DNA of 64,000 nucleotides from Coriobacteriaceae bacterium AM113-163 (GCA_027673765.1 JAQDWB010000004.1:96427-160426), one strand, 5' to 3'. Numbered from the stretch's first letter, positions 37,694 to 46,722 are shown. Numbers and translations: made by a program. Notes: generated from the sequence alone by a model not told the origin.

Positions 37694-38716
37694 ATGATTG
37701 CAATTTTAAAGCAGAGCGCCAGCGACGAGGCCGTCAGCCATATCGTCAGCTGGATTGAGAAAAAGGGTCTGAAGACCGATGTCTCGCGCGGCGAGAACGA
37801 GACGATCATCGGCCTGGTGGGCGATACGACCAAGATCGACCCGTTCCTGCTCGAGTCCATGGACGTCGTCGAGCGCGTGCAGCGCGTCTCCGAGCCGTTC
37901 AAGCGCGCCAACCGCAAGTTCCACCCCGAGGACTCCGTCATCGACTGCGGCCACGGCGTCAAGATCGGCGGCGACCAGTTCCAGGTCATCGCCGGCCCGT
38001 GCTCCGTCGAGGGCGAGAACCTCATCCGCATCGCCCGCCGCGTGAAGGCCGCCGGCGCCACGATGTTGCGCGGCGGCGCCTACAAGCCCCGCACCTCCCC
38101 GTACGCCTACCAGGGCATGGGTCCCGCTGGCCTGGACCTGCTGTGCGAGGCATCTGCCGAGCTCGACATGCCGATCGTCACCGAGATCATGGACCCGCGC
38201 GACGTGCAGGTCTTCCTGGACAAGAAGATCGACGTCATGCAGATCGGCGCCCGCAACGCCCAGAACTTCCCTCTGCTCAAAGAGGTCGGCAAGACCAAGA
38301 CTCCAATCTTGCTTAAGCGCGGCATGTCCGGCACGATCGATGAGCTGCTCATGGCCGCAGAGTACATCATGAGCGAGGGCAACGACAACGTCATCCTGTG
38401 CGAGCGCGGCATCCGCACCTTCGAGACCCGTACTCGCAACACATTCGACCTCAACGCCGTTCCGGTGCTGCACCACCTGTCGCACCTGCCCGTCGTCGCC
38501 GACCCCAGCCACGCCACCGGCTACACCCGCTACGTTGAGCCCATGGCGCTCGCCGCGACCGCCTGCGGTGCCAACGGCCTGGAGATCGAGGTCCACGACG
38601 AGCCCAGCCGCGCCTGGTCCGACGGCGCCCAGGCCCTCACCCCCGATCAGTTCGACGACACCATGCGCCGCATCCGAGCCATCCGCGAGGTTGTCTGCCA
38701 AGAGACCATGGAGTAG
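37694..38716 (+). CDS. aroF: 3-deoxy-7-phosphoheptulonate synthase (DAHP synthase, type I-beta)
   Basis: First shikimate pathway step: PEP + erythrose 4-phosphate to DAHP. The N-terminal ~75 residues form the ferredoxin-like domain found in the AroG/AroF I-beta class (MIAILKQSASDEAVSHIVSWI), a known site of feedback control in relatives. The barrel carries AGPCSVE, GGAYKPRTSPYAYQG, IGARNAQNFPLL, LKRGMSGTIDE, CERGIRTFE and DPSHATG. It is 340 residues. The ATG at 37694 follows GAGGTGAGAGG; an in-frame ATG 16 codons upstream lies inside the hairpin and lacks a ribosome site. Confidence 0.96.
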   Translation: MIAILKQSASDEAVSHIVSWIEKKGLKTDVSRGENETIIGLVGDTTKIDPFLLESMDVVERVQRVSEPFKRANRKFHPEDSVIDCGHGVKIGGDQFQVIAGPCSVEGENLIRIARRVKAAGATMLRGGAYKPRTSPYAYQGMGPAGLDLLCEASAELDMPIVTEIMDPRDVQVFLDKKIDVMQIGARNAQNFPLLKEVGKTKTPILLKRGMSGTIDELLMAAEYIMSEGNDNVILCERGIRTFETRTRNTFDLNAVPVLHHLSHLPVVADPSHATGYTRYVEPMALAATACGANGLEIEVHDEPSRAWSDGAQALTPDQFDDTMRRIRAIREVVCQETME

Positions 38717-38719
38717 CCC

Positions 38720-39634
38720 ATGGGTACAGTGAGAAACGCGCGCGTTAACCAGGGCGGCCCCAAGTGCGCCGGCATCGTCGGCCTTGGCCTCATCGGCGGC
38801 AGCTTTGCCCGCGGCTATGCGCAGGCGGGCGTCCGCGTGCTGGCCTGGGATTCCGATGACGATGTCATGACGGCTGCCAGCATGGGCACCGTTGCCGGCG
38901 AGCTCAACGACGAGACGCTCGGCGAATGCGACATCATCGTCCTGGCTTGCTACCCCGAAGCCTGCATCGAGTGGCTCGAGGCACACGCCCAGGCACTCGC
39001 CGACGCCACCGATACCGAGGCCATCATGGGCCCCGTGGTAATTGACACGGTGGGCGTCAAGGGTATCGTGTGCGAGCGCGCCTTTGAGCTTGCCCGCGAG
39101 CACGGCTTTTACTTTGTGGGCGCGCACCCCATGGCGGGCACGCAGTACTCGGGCTATGCACACTCCCGCGCCGACCTGTTCCAGGGCGCCCCGCTGGTGC
39201 TCGTACCGCCCGCGGTGGACGATGCGCTCAAGCTGGAGCTTTTGGGCCAGGTGCGCGAGATGGTGCGCCCCTTGGGCTTTGGCAAGTTCAGCGTGACGAG
39301 CGCCGCCGAGCACGACCGCGTCATCGCCTTTACGAGCCAGCTCGCGCATGTCGTCTCAAACGCCTATGTTAAGAGCCCGACCGCTCAGGTTCACCACGGC
39401 TTTTCGGCCGGCAGCTACCGCGACCTCACCCGCGTAGCGCACCTCAACCCGCAAATGTGGTCCGAGCTCATGATCGACGACGCCGACGCGCTCGCCTTCG
39501 AGATCGACCATCTGATCGAATCGCTCGGCGCCTACAGCCGCGCGCTCAAGGACCGCGACCAGCGCTATCTGGAGAATCTCCTTGCCGAGGGCGACCGCAT
39601 TAAGCGCGCACTCGACGACGAGGCCTCCCACTAG
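38720..39634 (+). CDS. tyrA: Prephenate dehydrogenase
   Basis: Converts prephenate to 4-hydroxyphenylpyruvate for tyrosine. The Rossmann motif is GIVGLGLIGGSFARG (about 18-32), with VVIDTVGVKGIV, GAHPMAGTQYSGY and the helical dimer domain (ITSQ-like FTSQLAHVVSNAYV). At 304 residues it lacks an ACT domain, so no Tyr-feedback domain is visible. It starts 3 bases past the aroF stop. Confidence 0.94.
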   Translation: MGTVRNARVNQGGPKCAGIVGLGLIGGSFARGYAQAGVRVLAWDSDDDVMTAASMGTVAGELNDETLGECDIIVLACYPEACIEWLEAHAQALADATDTEAIMGPVVIDTVGVKGIVCERAFELAREHGFYFVGAHPMAGTQYSGYAHSRADLFQGAPLVLVPPAVDDALKLELLGQVREMVRPLGFGKFSVTSAAEHDRVIAFTSQLAHVVSNAYVKSPTAQVHHGFSAGSYRDLTRVAHLNPQMWSELMIDDADALAFEIDHLIESLGAYSRALKDRDQRYLENLLAEGDRIKRALDDEASH

Positions 39635-39670
39635 ACAACCCATCACGCCAGGTCGAAAGGACCGAAGCTT

Positions 39671-40777
39671 ATGGCGATTACCATCGATATCGACACCGCA
39701 CGCCCCTACCAGGTGCATGTTGGCACGTTTTTGCTGGAGCAGGCGGGACCGCTCGTGCGCGCCACTGCCGGCGGCACCAAGGCCGTCATCGTTACGGACA
39801 CCAACGTGGGCCCCCTCTACCAGATGCCCGTTAAGCAGAGCCTGGAAGCGTCAGGCTACGAGGTGAGCATCTGCACCTTCGAGGCCGGCGAGGCCCATAA
39901 GCGCGCCGAAACCTATGTTGCCATTTTGGAGTTTGTGGCCGAGCACGAGCTTTCGCGCTCCGACGTGATCGTGGCACTCGGCGGCGGTGTCGTGGGCGAC
40001 GTGACGGGCTTTGTGGCCGCCACCTACATGCGCGGCTGCAAGTTTGTGCAGATCCCCACGAGCCTGCTCGCCATGGTGGATTCGTCGGTGGGAGGCAAGA
40101 CCGCCATCGACCTGGCTGCCGGCAAGAACTTGGCCGGCGCCTTTTGGCAGCCGAGCGTGGTTATCGCCGACGTGGGGTGCCTGGCCACCCTCACTCCCGA
40201 GCAGTTCGCCGACGGCTGCGGCGAGGTCGTCAAGCACGCCGTGATCGCCGACCCGGAGCTCTTCGCCGAGCTGGAGAAGACCCCGCTCACGCTGGAGCTG
40301 CTCAACCGCGATGTGGCCCGCGTAGCGCTCATCATCGCCCGCAATATCGACATCAAGCGCGCCGTGGTCGTCGCCGACGAGCGCGAAACCAACCAGCGCA
40401 AGCTCCTCAACTTTGGACACAGCGCCGGGCACGCCGTCGAGGCCTGCGAGCACTTTGAGCTGGGACACGGCAACTGCGTGTCGATCGGCATGGGTATCAT
40501 CACGCGCGCCGCGGCCCTGCACGGCATTTGCGATGCTGCACTGCCCGATCGTATTGAGGAACTCTGCGCCCGCCATGGCCTCAAGACCCGCTGCGACCTA
40601 GATGCCGATGCCGTCTTTGCCGAGGCGCTCCACGACAAGAAGCGCGCGGGCGACACTATCGACCTGGTGATTCCGCACGGCATTGGCCGCTGCAGTATCG
40701 ACCGCACGCCGCTTTCCACTTTCCACGAACTCATTGCCGAGGGCCTCGGCCAGAAGGGAGACGCATCCGCATGCTAG
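39671..40777 (+). CDS. aroB: 3-dehydroquinate synthase
   Basis: NAD-dependent cyclisation of DAHP to 3-dehydroquinate. The NAD-binding and active-site motifs are ALGGGVVGDVTGFVAATYMRG, PTSLLAMVDSSVGGKTAIDL, GCGEVVKHAVI and LNFGHSAGHAVEA. It is 368 residues. The ATG at 39671 follows AAAGGACC. Its end overlaps aroA by 7 bases. Confidence 0.97.
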   Translation: MAITIDIDTARPYQVHVGTFLLEQAGPLVRATAGGTKAVIVTDTNVGPLYQMPVKQSLEASGYEVSICTFEAGEAHKRAETYVAILEFVAEHELSRSDVIVALGGGVVGDVTGFVAATYMRGCKFVQIPTSLLAMVDSSVGGKTAIDLAAGKNLAGAFWQPSVVIADVGCLATLTPEQFADGCGEVVKHAVIADPELFAELEKTPLTLELLNRDVARVALIIARNIDIKRAVVVADERETNQRKLLNFGHSAGHAVEACEHFELGHGNCVSIGMGIITRAAALHGICDAALPDRIEELCARHGLKTRCDLDADAVFAEALHDKKRAGDTIDLVIPHGIGRCSIDRTPLSTFHELIAEGLGQKGDASAC

Positions 40778-42090
40778 CCCGCATCACCCCGTCCCCGCTT
40801 AAGGGCACCGTTCCCGCCATCGCGTCCAAGTCGATGGCGCATCGCCTCATCATCTGCGCTGCGCTTGCCAACGGCGAGACGCACGTCACCTGCAATACCA
40901 CCTGCGCCGACATCGAGGCCACGGTGCGTTGCCTTACGGCCCTGGGTGCTCGCATCGAGACCGTCGAGGACGGCTTCCAGGTCCACCCCACCATGAAGAG
41001 TGTTGAGTTTGGCCTGCTCAAGGCCCTTGCCGGCAGCACGCTTGACTGCGGTGAAAGTGGATCCACGCTCCGCTTTATGTTGCCCGTCGCCTGCGCGCTG
41101 GGCGCAGAAGCAACTTTTGTGGGTCAGGGGCGCTTGGGCGCCCGCCCGCTCTCCCCGCTCTCGGACGAGATCATCGCCGCCGGCTGCGACCTACAGGGTC
41201 TGGGCGGTTTTCCGCTCAAGACGAGCGGACGCATGCGCCCGGGCACTTTTGTGCTTCCGGGCAACGTGAGCTCGCAGTATATCTCCGGCCTGCTGCTGGC
41301 AGCCCCGCTGCTGGCCCAGCCCTCCTGCGTGCAGGTAACCGGCCTCATCGAGAGCCGCCCCTACATCAACCTGACGATCCAGGCCATGAAGGCCTTTGGC
41401 GTCGAGGTCAACGTCGAGCGCATTCCGGCCAAGGACGGCCAGCCCGAGGTCACGAACTTCCGCGTGAGCAGTGGCTCGTACCGCACGCCCGGCAGCGTAG
41501 CCGTCGAGGGCGACTGGTCCAACGCCGCCTTTTGGCTGTGCGCCGGTGCCATCGGCACCGACCCAATCACCGTCGAGGGCGTGTCGCTAAGCTCCGCACA
41601 GGGCGACCGCAACGTGCTTGCCGCGCTTTCGCGCTTTGGCGCCCGCATCGTGCGCTCCACCAACGCCGCCACCGTGCAGTCCGACAAGCTCGCCGGCTTT
41701 GAGATGAGTGCCCACGACATTCCGGACCTGGTGCCCGTCATCTCGGCCGTGGCCTCGTTGGCACAGGGCCGCACCTTTATTCGCGATTGCGCCCGTCTGC
41801 GCATCAAGGAATCCGACCGTCTGGTCACCACCACCCGCGAGCTCACCGCGCTGGGCGCGCAGGTGCGCATTGCCGGCGATGACCTCATCATCAAGGGTGT
41901 CGATGCCTTCACCGGCGGCGAGGTCGATTCGCACAACGACCACCGCATCGCCATGATGGCCGCCATCGCCGCGAGCCGCGCCACTGGCGAGGTCGTGATC
42001 CTCGGCGCCGAGGCCGTCAACAAGTCCTATCCCGATTTCTTCGACCACTACCGCCTGCTGGGCGGCAAGGTCACGCTCGAGGAGGAATAG
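40771..42090 (+). CDS. aroA: 3-phosphoshikimate 1-carboxyvinyltransferase (EPSP synthase)
   Basis: Transfers enolpyruvyl from PEP to shikimate 3-phosphate. The motifs are SKSMAHRLIICAALANG, GESGSTLRFMLPVACALG, RLGARPLSPL, GNVSSQYISGLLLAAPLL and DHRIAMMAAIAA. It is 439 residues. Phe or similar residues that define glyphosate class were not analysed. It starts within the end of aroB and ends one base before aroC. Confidence 0.97.
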   Translation: MLARITPSPLKGTVPAIASKSMAHRLIICAALANGETHVTCNTTCADIEATVRCLTALGARIETVEDGFQVHPTMKSVEFGLLKALAGSTLDCGESGSTLRFMLPVACALGAEATFVGQGRLGARPLSPLSDEIIAAGCDLQGLGGFPLKTSGRMRPGTFVLPGNVSSQYISGLLLAAPLLAQPSCVQVTGLIESRPYINLTIQAMKAFGVEVNVERIPAKDGQPEVTNFRVSSGSYRTPGSVAVEGDWSNAAFWLCAGAIGTDPITVEGVSLSSAQGDRNVLAALSRFGARIVRSTNAATVQSDKLAGFEMSAHDIPDLVPVISAVASLAQGRTFIRDCARLRIKESDRLVTTTRELTALGAQVRIAGDDLIIKGVDAFTGGEVDSHNDHRIAMMAAIAASRATGEVVILGAEAVNKSYPDFFDHYRLLGGKVTLEEE

Positions 42091-42091
42091 C

Positions 42092-43189
42092 ATGTCCTCG
42101 ACCTTTGGCAACGTCTTGCACTTAAGCATCTTCGGCCAGTCGCACTCCCCCGCCATCGGCTGCTCCCTCGATGGCATTCCGGCGGGCATCGCTGTTGACC
42201 AGGAGCAGCTGCAGGCCTTCCTCGACCGTCGTGCCCCCGGTCGCGACGAGACCGCGACCAAACGCCGCGAGGCCGACGCCGCCCACATCATCGCCGGCGT
42301 GGTCGATGGACATACCACCGGCGCGCCCATCGCCGCGATTATCGAGAACACCAACACGCGCTCCAAGGATTACTCCGAGCTGCGCCGCAAGCCCCGTCCG
42401 GGACATGCGGACTTCCCTGCGCGTGTGAAGTATCACAACATGCACGATGTCGCCGGTGGCGGTCATTTCTCCGGCCGCCTAACGGCCCCCTTATGCATCG
42501 CCGGCGGCATTGCGCTGCAGGCACTCGAGGCCCGCGGCATTCAGGTCATGGCGCACGTCGCGCAGATCGGCGGCATCTCCGACCTGCCGATGGACGATAT
42601 GGTCTATCGCGAGGCCGATCGCAAGGCGATCCTTACGAACGATTTGCCGTGCATTGATGCCGCTGCAGCCAGCCGTATGCGCAAGGAGATCCTAGCCGCG
42701 CGCGACGAACTCGACAGCATCGGCGGCATCGTGGAGTGCGGCATTTACGGGCTTCCCGCGGGCATCGGCGACCCCATGTTCGACGGCATCGAGAACCGCA
42801 TCGCGCAGATCGCGTTTGGCATTCCCGCCGTAAAGGGCGTGGAGTTTGGCATGGGCTTTGCCGTCGCCGCCATGCGCGGCAGCGAGAACAACGATCCGTA
42901 TCGCATCGATGCCGAGACCGGCGAAATCGAGATCGAGTCCAATAACGCCGGCGGCATCCTGGGCGGTATTTCGACCGGCGCGCCCGTCATGTGGCGCATG
43001 GCCGTAAAGCCGACGCCCTCAATTGGCCGCGAGCAGCAGACCGTAGACATGGACGCCATGGAAAATACCGAGCTCTCGGTCCACGGCCGTCACGATCCCT
43101 GCATCGTCCCCCGAGCCGTCCCCGTAGCCGAAGCAGCCGCCGCCCTCGCCATCTGGGACGCCCTCCTCGAGGACGCCGCCCAGCTCTAA
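42092..43189 (+). CDS. aroC: Chorismate synthase
   Basis: FMN-dependent elimination giving chorismate. Diagnostic: FGQSHSPAIGCSLDGIPAG, RRAPGRDETATKRREADA, VAGGGHFSGRLTAPLCIAGG and GILGGISTGAPV. It is 365 residues. The spacing of one base after aroA implies translational coupling. Confidence 0.97.
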   Translation: MSSTFGNVLHLSIFGQSHSPAIGCSLDGIPAGIAVDQEQLQAFLDRRAPGRDETATKRREADAAHIIAGVVDGHTTGAPIAAIIENTNTRSKDYSELRRKPRPGHADFPARVKYHNMHDVAGGGHFSGRLTAPLCIAGGIALQALEARGIQVMAHVAQIGGISDLPMDDMVYREADRKAILTNDLPCIDAAAASRMRKEILAARDELDSIGGIVECGIYGLPAGIGDPMFDGIENRIAQIAFGIPAVKGVEFGMGFAVAAMRGSENNDPYRIDAETGEIEIESNNAGGILGGISTGAPVMWRMAVKPTPSIGREQQTVDMDAMENTELSVHGRHDPCIVPRAVPVAEAAAALAIWDALLEDAAQL

Positions 43190-43242
43190 CCCGACTCACC
43201 TGGGTTGCCCGTCAGCTCTGCCATTACGTGAAAGGGGCCTCC

Positions 43243-44388
43243 ATGGACCTTGCCGATATTCGCCAGGCCATCGATGGCATCGACACCACGCTCCTCAACA
43301 GCTTTGTCGAGCGCATGGACATTGCCACCGAGGTCGCCAAGTCAAAGATCGAGATGGGCAAGGCCGTCTTTGACCCCGCCCGCGAGCGCTCCAAACTCAA
43401 CAACCTCGCCAGCCGCGCGCCCGAGCGCTACGAGGCCCAGACCATCGCCCTGTTTCGTCTCCTCATGAGCATGAGCAAAGCCGAGCAGCAGCGCTACATC
43501 AACGAGCTCAAGGGCATCACGATCTCGCAAAAGGCCCACGCCACGGCCGCAACCTTCGATACGCCCTTCCCCCAGACGGCCAGCGTTGCCTGTCAAGGCG
43601 TGGAAGGCGCCTACAGCCAGATCGCCGCGTGCAAGCTCTTCGACGTGCCCGATATCGCATTCTTTGAGACCTTCGAGGGCGTCATGCGCGCCGTGCGCGA
43701 CGGCTTCTGCGAGTTTGGCGTGCTGCCCATCGAAAACTCAACCGCCGGCTCGGTCAACGCTGTCTACGACCTGCTCGCCCAGTTCGACTTCTATATCGTG
43801 CGCTCGCTGCGCCTCAAGATCGACCACAACTTGCTCGTCAAGCCCGGCACCAAGTTCGTGGACATACGCGAGGTCTACAGCCACGGTCAGGCCATCGCGC
43901 AGTGCGCTAGCTTTATCGAGGCGCACGGCCTGCACGCCACCAAGTACCCCAACACGGCCATGTCGGCCGAGATGGTCGCCAGCTCCGAGCGCACCGATGT
44001 TGCCGCCATCGCATCGCGCAGCTGCGCGGCACTCTATGGCCTGGAGGTGCTGGAGCCCAACATTCAGGACTCGGACAACAACTACACGCGCTTTGTCGTC
44101 ATCAGCCGCGAGCCGCGCGTCTACCCCGGCGCTAATCGCACCTCGCTCATGATCACCACGGCCAACGAGCCGGGCGCGCTCTATCGCGTACTCGAGCGCT
44201 TCTACGCACTCAACATCAACCTCATCAAGCTCGAGAGCCGCCCCATCCCCGGCCGCGACTTTGAGTTTATGTTCTACTTTGACCTGGACTGCCCCTTTGG
44301 CAGCAAGGCCCTCGACGACCTGCTCGATTCCATCGACGACGTATGCGAGAGCTTCACCTACTTTGGCAGCTACACGGAGGTGCTCTAG
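43243..44388 (+). CDS. pheA: Bifunctional chorismate mutase / prephenate dehydratase
   Basis: P-protein that makes phenylpyruvate. Residues 1-90 are an AroQ-type chorismate mutase (IRQAIDGIDTTLLNSFVERMDIATEVAKSK). The dehydratase domain starts near 105 (VACQGVEGAYSQIAA) with GVLPIENSTAGSVNAVYD and SRSCAALYGLEVLEPNIQDSDNNYTRFVVI. A C-terminal ACT domain (about 300-380, SLMITTANEPGALYRVLERF, then LIKLESRPIPG) predicts Phe feedback. It is 381 residues; the ATG at 43243 follows AAAGGGG. The open frame further upstream lies in aroC. Confidence 0.95.
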   Translation: MDLADIRQAIDGIDTTLLNSFVERMDIATEVAKSKIEMGKAVFDPARERSKLNNLASRAPERYEAQTIALFRLLMSMSKAEQQRYINELKGITISQKAHATAATFDTPFPQTASVACQGVEGAYSQIAACKLFDVPDIAFFETFEGVMRAVRDGFCEFGVLPIENSTAGSVNAVYDLLAQFDFYIVRSLRLKIDHNLLVKPGTKFVDIREVYSHGQAIAQCASFIEAHGLHATKYPNTAMSAEMVASSERTDVAAIASRSCAALYGLEVLEPNIQDSDNNYTRFVVISREPRVYPGANRTSLMITTANEPGALYRVLERFYALNINLIKLESRPIPGRDFEFMFYFDLDCPFGSKALDDLLDSIDDVCESFTYFGSYTEVL

Positions 44389-45639
44389 ATGACCGATACC
44401 GCCGCAACCCGTCCCTACGGCGTGCTGGGCCGTGTGCTGGGCCACAGCTACACCCCGACCATCTACAAAGAGCTCGTTGGGCTTGAGTACGTGCGATTTG
44501 AGCGCGAGCCCGAGGATCTTGAGGCTTTTATGACGGGTAACGAATGGGAAGGCACCAACGTGACCATCCCCTACAAGCGCGCCGTCATGGACTACCTGGA
44601 CGAGCTGAGCCCGCTGGCCGAGCGCATGGGAAACGTTAACACCATCACGCGCCTGCCCGACGGCCGCCTGCGCGGCGACAACACCGACTACTTCGGTTTC
44701 CAGTGCCTAGTCGAGGAGCTGGGCGTTGAAGTTGCCGGCAAGAAGGTCCTCGTGCTTGGTGCCACCGGTGGTGCCGGCACCACGGCAAGCATGGTGCTCG
44801 GCGATCTGGGCGCCGCAGTCGTGCCCGTGGGCCGCACGAGCGAGGTCAACTACGGCAACATCGCGCAGCAGTCCGACGCCGCCCTGCTCGTCAACTGCAC
44901 GCCTGCCGGTATGTTCCCCCACTGCCCTGACGCGCCTTGCACACTCGAGGGGCTCGATGCGCTCGAAGGCGCTATCGACATTGTCTACAACCCCGCCCGC
45001 ACGGGCCTGATGCTCGAGGCTGAGCGCCGCGGCATCCCCTGCATCGGTGGTTTGCTCATGCTTGTGGCCCAGGCGGCGCAAGCCGTCGAGCGCTATACCG
45101 GCCAGGTCACCCCGCGTGAGCGCATCCTGGACGTGACGGAACGCTTGTCACGCCGCGAACAGAACATCGCCCTGATCGGCATGCCGGGCTCGGGCAAAAC
45201 CCGCGTGGGTGAGCAGATCGCCCTGCTCACTGGCCGCGAGCACATCGACTTAGACGCCGCGCTTGAGAAGCGTCTGGGCATGCCCTGTGCCGACTATATC
45301 GTCGAGCGCGGCGAGGCGGCCTTCCGCGAGCAGGAGACGGCGGCGTTGTCCGACATCTCCAAGCGCAGCGGCCTGGTGCTCTCCACCGGCGGCGGCGTGG
45401 TCACGCGGGACGAGAACTACCCGCTGCTGCACCAGAACAGCCAGATTGTGATGCTCAACCGCAAGCTCGACGAACTCGCCCACAAGGGCCGCCCCATCAC
45501 CGCGCGCGACGGGATCGATAAGCTGGCCAAGCAGCGCATGCCACGCTACCGCGCCTGGGCCGACTACATCATCGACTCACGCGATTGCGCCGCCAACACC
45601 GCCCAGGCCCTTCTCGACACCCTCCCGCCCGCTCTCTAA
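44389..45639 (+). CDS. Shikimate dehydrogenase - shikimate kinase fusion protein
   Basis: Two consecutive pathway enzymes in one 416-residue chain. Residues 1-250 are AroE-like: GRVLGHSYTPTIYKEL, NVTIPYKRAVMDYLDE, GNVNTITR, GDNTDYFGF, GATGGAGTTASMVLGDLG and NCTPAGMFP. Residues 258-416 are AroK-like: P-loop GMPGSGKT (264-271), DLDAALEKRLGMPCADYIVERGEAAFREQE and LSTGGGVVTR. Each half keeps its key motifs, so both activities are expected. It begins directly after the pheA stop codon. Confidence 0.93.
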   Translation: MTDTAATRPYGVLGRVLGHSYTPTIYKELVGLEYVRFEREPEDLEAFMTGNEWEGTNVTIPYKRAVMDYLDELSPLAERMGNVNTITRLPDGRLRGDNTDYFGFQCLVEELGVEVAGKKVLVLGATGGAGTTASMVLGDLGAAVVPVGRTSEVNYGNIAQQSDAALLVNCTPAGMFPHCPDAPCTLEGLDALEGAIDIVYNPARTGLMLEAERRGIPCIGGLLMLVAQAAQAVERYTGQVTPRERILDVTERLSRREQNIALIGMPGSGKTRVGEQIALLTGREHIDLDAALEKRLGMPCADYIVERGEAAFREQETAALSDISKRSGLVLSTGGGVVTRDENYPLLHQNSQIVMLNRKLDELAHKGRPITARDGIDKLAKQRMPRYRAWADYIIDSRDCAANTAQALLDTLPPAL

Positions 45640-45641
45640 CC

Positions 45642-45682
45642 AAAACCACCACAAAGGGGACAGGCACTTTTGTGGTGGTTTT
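45642..45682 (+). repeat. Hairpin element between aroE::aroK and aroQ
   Basis: A perfect 14-bp stem AAAACCACCACAAA/TTTGTGGTGGTTTT encloses GGGGACAGGCACT. It could terminate or weaken readthrough into aroQ. A shorter related motif (AAAGGTCCCTGTCTCC) occurs at 5115-5130, so it may belong to a dispersed intergenic repeat family. Confidence 0.6.
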
Positions 45683-45703
45683 CCAATCGCAAAGGAAGCA
45701 ACC

Positions 45704-46141
45704 ATGAAAGCACTCGTCATCAACGGCCCCAACCTCAACATGCTCGGCATTCGCGAGCCGGGCATCTATGGCAGCGACAACTACGACCGCTTAGTGCAGA
45801 TCTGCCAGGAAGCGGGCGCCTCACAGGGCTTCGACGAGGTCGAAGTCTTCCAGTCCAACCACGAGGGCAGCATCGTCGACAAGATCCAGGAAGCCTACGG
45901 CAAGGTCGACGGCATCGTCATCAACCCGGCGGGTTACACGCACACGAGCGTCGCGATCCTCGACGCCCTCAAGGCCGTCGCCATCCCGGCTGTGGAGGTC
46001 CACATAAGCGCCGTCGAGACCCGCGAGGACTTCCGCCAGGTAAGCTACGCCCGCCTGGCCTGCTTCGCCACCATCACCGGCGAAGGCCTCCAAGGCTACG
46101 CCCACGCGTTGGAGCTGCTGAGGAAACATCTCGAAAAGTAG
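45704..46141 (+). CDS. aroQ: 3-dehydroquinate dehydratase, type II
   Basis: Dehydrates 3-dehydroquinate to 3-dehydroshikimate, completing the pathway in this operon. The family motifs are NGPNLNMLGIREPGIYG, FQSNHEGSIVDKIQEAYG, INPAGYTHTSVAILDAL and VEVHISAVETREDFRQ. It is 145 residues. Its last codons (GYAHALELLRKHLEK) have a diverged second copy at 47751, on the far side of a two-gene cassette. Confidence 0.96.
   Translation: MKALVINGPNLNMLGIREPGIYGSDNYDRLVQICQEAGASQGFDEVEVFQSNHEGSIVDKIQEAYGKVDGIVINPAGYTHTSVAILDALKAVAIPAVEVHISAVETREDFRQVSYARLACFATITGEGLQGYAHALELLRKHLEK
46094..46127 (+). repeat. Direct repeat, copy 1 (inside the aroQ 3' end)
   Basis: 34 bases within the last codons of aroQ. 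They match 47751-47784 at 30 of 34 positions. Confidence 0.75.
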
Positions 46142-46187
46142 CCTCGCGAGCAAATCCATCAACGCCGATTCGCACGCTAATATAGCC

Positions 46188-46225
46188 AGTGCCGCCAGCA
46201 GCAACCTCGCTACTGGCGGCACTTT
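46188..46225 (+). terminator. Terminator after aroQ
   Basis: AGTGCCGCCAG/CTGGCGGCACT, a perfect 11-bp stem with a 14-base loop, followed by TTATT. It would end the aro operon transcript. Confidence 0.75.
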
Positions 46226-46235
46226 ATTACTGGCA

Positions 46236-46241
46236 TATAAT
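46236..46241 (+). promoter_or_regulatory. -10 box upstream of the DUF4869-like gene
   Basis: An exact TATAAT, 31 bases before the ATG at 46273. The -35 region is weak. It lies just past the aroQ terminator, so the cassette is probably transcribed independently. Confidence 0.45.
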
Positions 46242-46272
46242 CGTTGCAGTCACACAACGTCTGGAGACGCGC

Positions 46273-46722
46273 ATGTTAAGCATCCATCTGGGAGATTATC
46301 CCGGTTCCATCTACGATACCGAAACCTATTTTAGGAACTCATACTTGAACTCATGGTTCGAAGACCCTATGGCCGCACAGATGATTAAAAGCGTGGACGG
46401 ATCAGAGCTCATCGGTCCCCACAACATCGTAAGCAAACAACTGGGCTCAATCACCCCACTCGAACTGTCCGGCGGCGTCAAGACGCTGCTGCTAGTACGC
46501 AATCTCCCAAACATGGTGTTCAACGCATCGACCTGCGGAGACAACTGTGCCCGCTGGCTACTCAAGATCGGCAAAGAGCAGGATGTGCTGGTGACCCTTT
46601 ACCACATCATGAAGTTCCCCTGGAAGAACTTTGAAATCCGCATTGAAAACGATGACCGCATCGTCAGGAACATGCAGGAGTTTGTCGGTGCCACCAATGA
46701 TTTTCTGGATGTTGATGAGTAA
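46273..46722 (+). CDS. DUF4869-like protein
   Basis: A 149-residue protein of unknown function. Its start (MLSIHLGDYPGSIYDTETYFRNSY) and the overall pattern resemble DUF4869 proteins, which occur beside ATPases; this is recognition by memory, not by search. Residues 85-110 contain VRNLPNMVFNASTCGDNCARWLLKIG, which could be the functional core, and the C-terminus is acidic. There is no membrane helix or signal peptide. Base composition is less GC-rich than the aro genes. It overlaps the next gene by one base (TAATG), so the two products are made together. Confidence 0.65.
   Translation: MLSIHLGDYPGSIYDTETYFRNSYLNSWFEDPMAAQMIKSVDGSELIGPHNIVSKQLGSITPLELSGGVKTLLLVRNLPNMVFNASTCGDNCARWLLKIGKEQDVLVTLYHIMKFPWKNFEIRIENDDRIVRNMQEFVGATNDFLDVDE

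Noticed and set aside
37706..39349. Minus-strand open frame of 547 codons opposite aroF and tyrA
   Set aside because: Antisense shadow spanning two clear genes.
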